Positions 57,301-64,000 of a stretch of DNA of 64,000 nucleotides are shown here, piece after piece (position 1 is the stretch's first letter; the number at the start of each line of letters is the position of its first letter). Origin of the DNA: Theristus sp. LFF4_11 (Eukaryota > Nematoda > Chromadorea > Monhysterida > Xyalidae); NCBI GenBank assembly GCA_030248135.1, contig JASANC010001068.1:62001-126000 (forward strand), read 5' to 3'. Both the position numbers and the translations under genes were made by a program. The notes under the pieces were generated by a model that saw only the letters and a list, made by a program, of their open reading frames with translations, was not told where the DNA came from and made no database searches.

Positions 57301-58507
57301 GATTCTTGGAGCAATGTGAACGCAGGCCCGGTGGCCGTGGTGGCACAGATGCCTTTCACCAAACTCAACACCATGTACGTCTCCCAGTCTGCCACAAGTG
57401 CCATCGCAACGCCCAGAATGTAATAGCACAGAAACCCGTACAGAAACACCGTCTTTCGACCGAAATGATCTGCGAGATGGCCACCTGCAAAGAAAGTCAT
57501 CTGAAAAGACCATCCCGAATGGATGCGATACAATCAAATTTGGAATTTGAAACTTTTTGGCCAATCAAGTGTTGGCAACAACAACTTGCACCAAAATGGA
57601 AAAGCAGGGACAAAAAAGTAAAAAGCGCGGCATATATTACCGCAGAGATATCCGACGACCGATCCGAGGGGCATGAAGCTGGCGATGGACGTGATCGCGT
57701 ACGAAGGCAGACACGCCCACTCGAACTCCTCGTACAGCGAATAGAAGTCGCTGGCGACGGTCAGGTTGGTGCAGTTTCGAATCAGCAGACAGACGTCGGC
57801 ATCTGCATTCGCGGACGACTCGTTCAGGTGGCCATCGTGACACGTGTACAGAGGCTTGAGGCCGCCCAGCGAGAGGTAGCTGCCAGAGCTGTTGCCAGCG
57901 AAACTGATCGTTGTGAACAGCATCACCGCGAAACAGACCACCTGCGCAGAGTTATGGGGATCAGCTTGAAGCACGCTTGTGCAAACCTGTCACTTTTTCC
58001 GCAGAATATAGAGTGCATGCAAATTGCAGTAAGACGAACGAATGCATGTATCGTGTTCGGGTTTGGTTGGAAATCAAACATCCCACGCATACGTTTTCTT
58101 GCATCTCCGATCCCGTTCTTTTGCTTTTTACGAGAGCTGTTTACTCTGTAAAAAGTGACAGGTTTACAATTTGACAATACTGTAGTAGTCCAGCACTGCT
58201 ACACCACTGAGCCCCTGAATGACATTATGAGACAATAATACATTTCAGTTTCTTCCCACGGCGAGAATTAAGAAAAGACATCGGTGAGTTAGTTTGCGTA
58301 AAAAGAACATTGTGATACTTTGGTACCATACACGCGGGGCTCACTGTTGTAGCACCTAAGCCTTTATAAAAAACAGCGCACCTGGTAGCGACCGAATGGC
58401 TTGATTTCGTAAAAGAGCTCATCGAAACGACGCCGCTGGTTGTCTGTGATCTCATTCATTCGTTCGCGGTCATCTTCTGCGGCGTCAGAATCGGGCATGG
58501 GCCGCAT
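48387..58507 (-). CDS. Organic ion transporter, SLC22 (major facilitator) family
   Basis: Twelve-helix plasma-membrane carrier for organic cations, anions or carnitine-like solutes. Nine exons from high to low: 58507-58382, 57941-57641, 57484-57240, 56998-56812, 56486-56362, 56131-55942, 55828-55715, 50014-49853, 48622-48387; 561 aa with phases closed. Landmarks: FDELFYEIKPFGRYQ; a large glycosylated loop (NSSGS, NESS, NCTNLTV) with CLPSYAITS; the TM2-3 signature GGHLADHFGRK; AESPRWLLQKRRYKDA; FGRRALLLGT; TTELFPTVVR before TM11; FVIPETRGRVLFDTLEE after TM12. Intron 7 is 5.7 kb because of a palindromic insertion (50151-55462). Substrate cannot be told from sequence. Confidence 0.93.
48989..49193. 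repeat. 31-bp minisatellite rich in CCAAT boxes, ~7 copies
   Basis: Unit ATGACCAACCAATCAGCGCTGAGAGTTGCTC with small variants (AATAAACAGCGC, AGATC). Lies in the last intron of the SLC22 gene, 40 bp from a TA-flanked MITE. Confidence 0.92.
49231..49633. mobile_element. TA-flanked MITE with CCGTATTACCCCC ends, copy 2
   Basis: Same family as 22578-23006. The TIR CCGTATTACCCCC matches GGGGGTAATACGG at the right end, with TA at 49229-49230 and 49634-49635. Internal C-rich blocks alternate with shared unique sequence (GATGAGTTAATGGTAATTTC). In the last SLC22 intron. Confidence 0.82.
49670..49830. repeat. Dispersed repeat, copy 2 (SLC22 intron)
   Basis: Reverse complement of part of 41755-41945 at about 80% identity (GCAGTCCTTGTATTCTCC at 49673). 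It ends just before SLC22 exon 8. Confidence 0.55.
50151..55462. mobile_element. 5.3-kb palindromic non-autonomous element bounded by TTAA
   Basis: The outer ends are inverse: TTAAGATCGGCTTTTTCAG at the left, CTCAAAAAGCGAGTCTTAA at the right, then about 300 bp of near-perfect inverse match. Inside, the left half (50151-52570) and right half are inverse copies meeting near 52575. A ~1.6-kb block (51957-53660) is repeated directly at about 53676-55170, so the structure is arm, inverse arm, arm, inverse arm. It is identical between copies over long stretches. No transposase; three copies of a 61-65-codon ORF are frame accidents of the repeat. TTAA at both ends would fit a piggyBac-like insertion. 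Confidence 0.8.
51098..51885. mobile_element. hAT-like element, TAGGGTTGGCA family, inside the palindromic element
   Basis: 788 bp. TIR TAGGGTTGGCATAGG at the left, ACCAACTCTA at the right, inner AACCGGTTT blocks, and a perfect 8-bp duplication GATACCGT (51090-51097, 51886-51893). The other arms of the host element lack this insertion, so the empty site is visible in the same window (53004-53011 in inverse orientation). Confidence 0.9.
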
Positions 58508-59468
58508 GTTCTTAGGAAGCAAGTTGGTGTAAATAATTACTGTGAAGCAGGTTTTATGGACGTTCTGTCACGCGAACACCGACATGCTGCTTGTCATCTG
58601 AACATTTCTGATGAGGCATTCACGTTTTGCTGGTGTAATTGTATTTGTTACAAACTGCCACGTGATGTAAACATGCAAATCAATCCAACGGTTTTTATCT
58701 GCGAAAACACCGGTTTTTTATTGAAAAGAAGGTAAATCGTATCAAAATTATTTGAGTGATACGCTCCGATTGCAATAAGAGGCAACTTGTTTCTCAGTCT
58801 GTCAAATCAGCTGTTGTCATTGCATGTTTTATAGCATTTCAACCAACCTTATAAGCCGCTTTTGCAAAAGACGCTCACAGGTCATATGATACTGGGTTTT
58901 ACTGACAATTGCTTTTGAATTGTTGTACACGTTTGAACACACACACAACACGAATACACGAATACAGCAACCGTTGGCTATTTACCTATTTCGAGTTGGT
59001 TGATAAGCACAGGAGAATATGGACAGATTTTGTGAAACCCATAGTTTTATTGTCACCGTGTGAACACTGTGAACATATACTGCTTGCTACACAACTCCAA
59101 GTTCACTGTATTCTTTGGAAAAATCGTTCACAGGACACCCATGTTAGACGCAAACATTTTCTCAAACATCTTCATTTTTGTTTTCGCTGCTGCGTGATTC
59201 TGTACTTTTGACAAAAGCAAAATTTTCTGAAGTTTGCTCAACCGTGTGCAAGTAACTCAAGTAAGCGTTTGTAAGCAATTTGCAAACACCACAATGGTTT
59301 GCAACATCACATGACAAACATGTACATGACAAGAAAAATTATAAAAATCGAAAATCAATGAAAAAACTGTTGTTTTGTTACAAATAAACTTAAAACGACA
59401 GTCACTTTTCTTCAAGAATGCTGAAAAATAAGCAGGTAGAATAATCCAGTTTGACTCTCAAATTAGTA
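58508..59468. other. Promoter region between divergent genes
   Basis: Between the SLC22 start (-) and the coiled-coil gene start (+). AT-rich, no coding signal; both promoters should lie here. Confidence 0.5.
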
Positions 59469-61028
59469 ATGAGTGGTACTCCGGTTTCAGCGACACCCAC
59501 GAATAATGACAGTGAGCAGTTGGCTGCGGTGGGATGGAAAGCGATTGCACAGGTATGTAATCGGTGTGCGTGCACACACCAAGAATACGGACAAACAAAC
59601 AGACGCCCGTTCTATCCTCTTTTCTACGCGAAATTCTAATTCGCGTAGCCATTTTTTAAGTTCTGTCTCCGTGCGTACGCACGAAAATCTAATTGCTAAT
59701 ACACGCCTTTAATGAGCGACCTGCAAACTCACATTTCAAGCTACAGAATTGTCCGAACTGTCCTGTCCGCCTGGGCAGCGAGCACCTGTTTGGACACATT
59801 TTACACCCTGTTGTATTGCTTCCTCGGAAAAATTCTGAAGCTACAACTTTACAAATCTAGACAACAACCTCATAACAATCAAAAGCTGTTTGTTCATCAA
59901 GCAGGTTTTTTGGCAAAGCCCTTTCGCATGAGAAACGACCTCTCGTAGTGGCAAACGATGTTTTCTCGTTCGCTTTTCAAGGCTGACCGCTCCGAGGCTG
60001 AGGGTCGTGCCGAGCGCAACGTCATTTACGCGTTGGACGTGTGGAAAACGAAGAAGGCGGCCAGTGAGCAAGTGCTGCAGAAAGAGAGGCGCCGCAAAGT
60101 GATCAGGCAGCTCGAGAAGGAGCTCCAACGGCGCCACAACGGCGAACTGACCGTGAAACTGAAAAAGGAGCGCGACGAAAAACGCAGGGTGCTGCTGAAG
60201 TTGATGGAGGAAGGTCGCGTGGTTTTGAGAAACAAAACACTGAAAAAAGTCCTCACCAAGTGTGAATGAAAATAACAATGTGTGATTTTGGTATGCGCTG
60301 TGCATTTTGTAAAACGAGAAACGCTGAATTTCAGACAGCGATTACGAAGATGAGTTGTTGGCGGAGGCGGCCGAGGGCGCGATCACGGCTGAAGAGCTCG
60401 AACGACGCAACAGACCACCGACACCCGAGGAGGAGGAGGAGATTGACTCGGACCAAGAGACAAAGTTCATGTTCAATCGCAAGCCGCAGAGTGCGTGTGC
60501 CAGTGTTTTGGCAAAATACAAAGTGTTATGTACTCCAAGTACTTTGAAAAAGAGCAAACGGTTGAGTTAGAATGGGCCTCAATAGTAAAGCGGTCCAAGC
60601 CACTGGTACCAGTGGAGAAGAGGGTTCGAATCTTATTCGAAGTGACAGGAAATTTTTCGATGATGCCTGCATCTCTTTCCACCAAAGAGTTCAGGCTAGA
60701 AAACGTTTTTAAATCATCCGTACTCTCGGTGTCACGCGTATTCGGCCTATAGACTTTGGAAACTGCAAAGTGAGCAATGTTGCGCATCTCTCTTGTCCCA
60801 CGTCAGCGAATTGTCTCAGATCTGGTGCACCCGGTGACGCACGACGAAGCAGCACGTGCGTCGCATGGCCAGCAGCGGCCGCCGTATCTGATTGCGAGGC
60901 CTCTGCTGCCCCAGCCGACCGAGTACGCCCACGCGCAATCGCAATCCCGCACCAGCCACACAGCCCCCCATCATCACGCCGTTGTGTCGCCGACCACTGG
61001 CGGCTGGCAGCAACAAGCAAAACCATAA
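59469..61028 (+). CDS. Coiled-coil acidic protein, unrecognised
   Basis: Exons 59469-59552, 59982-60213, 60335-60490, 60820-61028; phases fit and give 226 aa. The start is MSGTPVSATPTNN. A long charged helix follows (VIYALDVWKTKKAASEQVLQ, KERRRKVIRQLEKELQRRHN, LKKERDEKRRVLLKLMEEG), then an acidic stretch (DSDYEDELLAEAAEG, EEEEEIDSDQ) and a Pro/Gln/His-rich tail. No signal peptide or membrane helix. The composition suits a scaffold or nuclear/cytoskeletal linker. I do not recognise an orthologue. Confidence 0.65.
60575..60755 (+). mobile_element. Possible tRNA-derived SINE
   Basis: In the last intron of the coiled-coil gene. A tRNA-like head (TAGTAAAGCGGTCCAAGCCAC...) with box-B GGGTTCGAATC, then CGATGATGCC and a tail with AAACGTTTTTAAATCATCCG. 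Similar motif order at 8533-8700 (minus strand) and partly at 26785-26995. Confidence 0.35.
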
Positions 61029-61055
61029 ATGATGAACTGCATTAGGAATTATCTT

Positions 61056-61061
61056 TTTATT
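61056..61061 (-). terminator. Poly(A) signal of the CUB gene
   Basis: TTTATT on + is AATAAA on the minus strand, about 95 bp past the stop at 61157. It lies within 30 bp of the stop codon of the convergent + gene, so the 3' UTRs overlap. Confidence 0.5.
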
Positions 61062-61156
61062 TGCCACACTGCACGAGAATACCAAAAACAAAAAAAACAG
61101 TCCCATGTTGCAGTGAACGCACTATCTTAAGTAACGTTCAGCGATCTATTTGTCGC

Positions 61157-63628
61157 TCATGACCGTCCAGCCAGTTGCATGTGATTGTTCATGTATTGGT
61201 CAACAAAAGCGTCTGAAAAACTACAGTCATACGAACCGTCTGGCCGCTTCGCGCACGGCTGATAGAAAATATAAAAACCGTTTTTGGTGCCGGTTGAATC
61301 GCTCGTGAAGCGCACATCGATCGCATCACTCACACTGTACACTTTGTCTTTGAAGTAGCCGGACAGTCTGCAAGGAAAGCAATAGTGGCTGTGCACACTC
61401 AGAGAGCTCGAGTTTGTGCGAACACTCAATGGAGCGATTTGCACACTGTAAAAAACCCGGTGTGTTCATCAGCATTAAACAGCGATAATGCAAACAGGCG
61501 TTTTTAACGCCGATGAGACGCCAGATTATTTACAGCGAAAATTCCAGAAATTGGAATCAGTTCGTTTGGTCTTGGCCAGCACAATAAAAAGCATGCAAAA
61601 CTCAAAGGTTAGTCTTTTTCGAAGTCATATGATTGTACCTGAAAGGCCCACGCGTCGTGTTGTAGAGGTAAAGGAAATCGAAATCATAATAGGTGGCACC
61701 GCGAATGTGCAGTTTGACGACATAGCCAGTGGTTGCAGTGACACGGTACTGACAGTCGAGGTTGTTGCAGTAATGGTATGGCTCGTTGGGCGATGCAAAC
61801 ACACCAACACCGCCGAGTGTCGTCGGGACACACTCGCAGTTGTGCGGAATGACGATCAGTGGCAACTCGATGGCGGGCGGGAACACCACTGGAAAGTGCA
61901 TTGGAAATGTTCTCAAACGTGCCGAAGTGAAGGGACGTCATTTGCTTCACAAACGCTCGTTTGGCAACAGAGTTACTGGCAGTTACAATGAACGTGTGCA
62001 CTCTGCCAGCGTGGCGGCCATGCTGGTTCAGATACATGCAGGTTCATGCCTTTTTTCTGAAGTGTGTTTTTAAACTTTTGGACTCTAAAGCCATGATGAT
62101 GTCATCTCAGAGCAAACCTGCCGGCACCGATTCAAAGTAGACCATAAAGCCGGTGTCAGTTGTTGCATCGTCGGAATAGAACGCGAGCCCCATCTGATTC
62201 GTGTCACTCTGTATCACGGCGTCGAAGTTGCTACCGCCGAACCTAAGCAAAAACCAGCAATAGTTCCATGATTTTACTGCACTAGTAAATTTTTCAGTAT
62301 TTGAATGTCCCAAATCAAGCGCATGCATCCTGCCATTCAGAACTTACATTGGATAGTTGTAGAAACGGCAGACAGTCTCAAAGACAGCGATCGTGTCAGA
62401 CGGTTCGGTCGAGCCGATGAGACGAGCCTGCACCACCTGGCCTGGCTGAACAGTGATCTGCAAATGGAAATGTGAACTTGCTGCGTTTTACAACTTGTTA
62501 CTTTGTGCACACGTCTGGTATTCAGATGAGCCGAATACATCAGCACAGTAACAGCTGTGCTAGTGTCAATGCACTGCACGTGTTACAAGTGAACACCCAG
62601 TGATTGTACTGTAACGAACGAGCGACCTGGTAGGAGCAGCGCATGTTGTTGCAGTAGTGTGTGTTGGGCGTCAACGTGCTCGGCAGCTGAATGACGCCCC
62701 ATGGACCTGCGATGTCACAACACACCAGCTTACTGCAGCTTCATTTAGTTTTTTAAACTCTAATTGAAACACATATCCGATAAACAATAAACAAAACGTA
62801 GTACCTTGGTAATATTTCGGTCCACATTCACAGTTCTTACTTGGTTGATCGCCAGTATTGGGCGACGCCAATGGTAACGATAGTAACACTGAAAAGGACT
62901 TGCAAAAAAAGTAAGCACTCAGCATCATTTTGGTCTCAGGGAGCAGAAAAAATGAATCGTGTGCCACTGTTCTTTTTAATCTGTTTAACTTTTTGTACAA
63001 AAGTCAAAGTTAACGTTTTTCATCTAAATTTACTTTGAAGTTGGCCAGGCAGTTTCTGCACTTTTTGAATATTCGGAATTGCCAGCCATTGCGCCACGAA
63101 TCCAGTTTCCGTGCCGGATGCGTCCGTTTTCAGCAGCAGTCGTATCGTGTTGTCGTCGCTGTAGAAGGTGCGGTCGAAGCTGTTTCGCAGACTGAAAGTT
63201 TTATTCGATCAAAGTTTTCATTGAAAAACCGTTTGAAAAAAAACTGAAAAAAACGTTCAAAGAATGCGAGAGAGTGCATTGAAAATTAATTGCACTTTCA
63301 GAGTTGATAGGAGGGAGTGGGACCATTTACACAGTTTTTTTCACACACAATTTTTTCTTTTTTTCACTTTCTGCTACTTACGGCAATGCCATGACCGACG
63401 GGCAGGTGGTATAGTCGATTGTGATCTCGTCACTGGTTGGCGTGTCATGTTGTTCGAGTTTGCCAATGACTCGCAATTGCACGATCATATTCGTTGGCAC
63501 TGTGATCGTGTAGAGACAGCTGAGATTGTCGCAGTACTGGTCGGGGTAGTTTGGGGAACTGATTGTTCCCGCTCTCCCGGAGTAGTTCGTGGCAGGGCAC
63601 GAGCAGTTGCCACCAGATGGTGTGCTTG
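61157..63628 (-). CDS. Secreted protein with three CUB domains, 5' end missing
   Basis: Exons from high to low: 63628-63382, 63191-63034, 62888-62805, 62706-62627, 62457-62348, 62242-62118, 61888-61639, 61445-61157; phases consistent; at least 447 codons. CUB1: CSCPATNYSG, SSPNYPDQYCDNLSCLYTITVP, ending DASGTETGFVAQW. CUB2: CECGPKYYQG, NTHYCNNMRCSYQITVQPG, ending TDTGFMVYFES. CUB3: CECVPTTLGG, SPNEPYHYCNNLDCQYRVTA, ending TGTKNGFYIFYQPC. This CxC...YCxNxxCxY pattern is typical of nematode extracellular CUB proteins. The signal peptide exon lies upstream (beyond 63628). It ends with a short tail after CUB3. Likely extracellular binding role; ligand unknown. Confidence 0.85.
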
Positions 63629-63689
63629 CTGAAACGTCATTTATCTCATAGCATACAACTGGCCGTTTGACTCGTGCCAACAACCCAGA

Positions 63690-63960
63690 AAGCAACTGAC
63701 AAGTTGACCCGTACCTGCGGCCCAGAAAACAACTAAGCTTCTTGACCTGTGCCTATAGCCCGAAAAGCAACCAGCCATTTTACACGTGGCCGCGTTCCGG
63801 AGTTCCGGAAGCAACTAGCCTGTGGCCCGGAACGCAACTACCCATTAGACACGTGCTTACGTCCCAAAAAGCAGCTAGTGACTGACCGTGCCTGCGGACA
63901 GGAAATCAACTGGCCAATTGACCCGTGACTAGACCCGAAAAGCAGCTGGCAATAATGCAA
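63690..63960. repeat. Degenerate ~37-bp minisatellite upstream of the CUB gene
   Basis: About seven worn copies of CCCRGAAARCAACTRGCCA...TGACCCGTGCCTGCGG. Lies in the intron or promoter upstream of the first visible CUB exon. The last 40 bases of the window show nothing further. Confidence 0.7.
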
Positions 63961-64000
63961 TGTTTGTCTCCATATTTCCTGACCTCATGGTGAAATATAA

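Noticed and set aside
57306..58151. 281-codon + strand ORF
   Set aside because: Antisense to SLC22 exons 2-3, whose minus-strand reading has clear family motifs.

Overview
The window is eukaryotic, intron-rich genomic DNA from an ecdysozoan invertebrate, most likely a nematode. The evidence is a nematode-type choline-kinase-like (CHK/DUF1679) protein, CUB domains of the 'YCxNxxCxY' type, a divergent UGT and SLC22 carrier, short GT-AG introns (some near 40-60 bp), a few probable GC-AG introns, and lineage-specific secreted proteins. The species itself is inferred, not proven. Gene models were built by hand from splice sites, reading phase and family recognition; exon edges may be off by a few bases.

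Layout. 1-10.7 kb holds three housekeeping genes: the 3' part of the exosome subunit EXOSC1/CSL4 (+), a ZNHIT6/BCD1 snoRNP assembly factor (+), and the ciliary leucine-rich-repeat protein CFAP410 (-). 10.7-14.4 kb has no recognisable gene. 14.4-18.6 kb holds a disordered RG-rich protein (+) and a CHK kinase-like gene (-). 19.3-35.3 kb is a lineage-specific block of secreted or membrane proteins: two clear paralogues of a cysteine-rich proprotein with dibasic cleavage sites (genes A and C), a diverged relative (gene B), a small cysteine-rich secreted protein, a mucin-like membrane protein with 22 repeats of 29 residues, and a short coiled-coil membrane protein. 35.7-42.2 kb carries a UDP-glucuronosyltransferase-like gene (-) and COX6A (+). 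42.2-46.7 kb is a repeat zone (G-tract, fold-back element, 149-bp satellite, 173-bp satellite, inverted ATTCCGGCCCG array) next to a partial START-like gene (-). 48.4-58.5 kb is one SLC22-type transporter (-); its intron 7 holds a 5.3-kb palindromic TTAA-bounded element that itself carries a hAT-like insertion. 59.5-63.6 kb holds a coiled-coil gene (+) converging on a three-CUB secreted protein (-).

Functionally, the CHK kinase, UGT and SLC22 carrier are the kinds of enzyme and transporter used to modify and move small molecules or xenobiotics, though they need not be co-regulated. The most novel part is the 19-35 kb cluster. Genes A and C share a signal peptide, an N-terminal CxxC domain, a 'CIER' module, a low-complexity linker ending in a furin-like site, and a C-terminal domain with about nine cysteines, and I do not recognise the family. 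Non-autonomous transposons with clean target-site duplications are scattered through introns and intergenic DNA.
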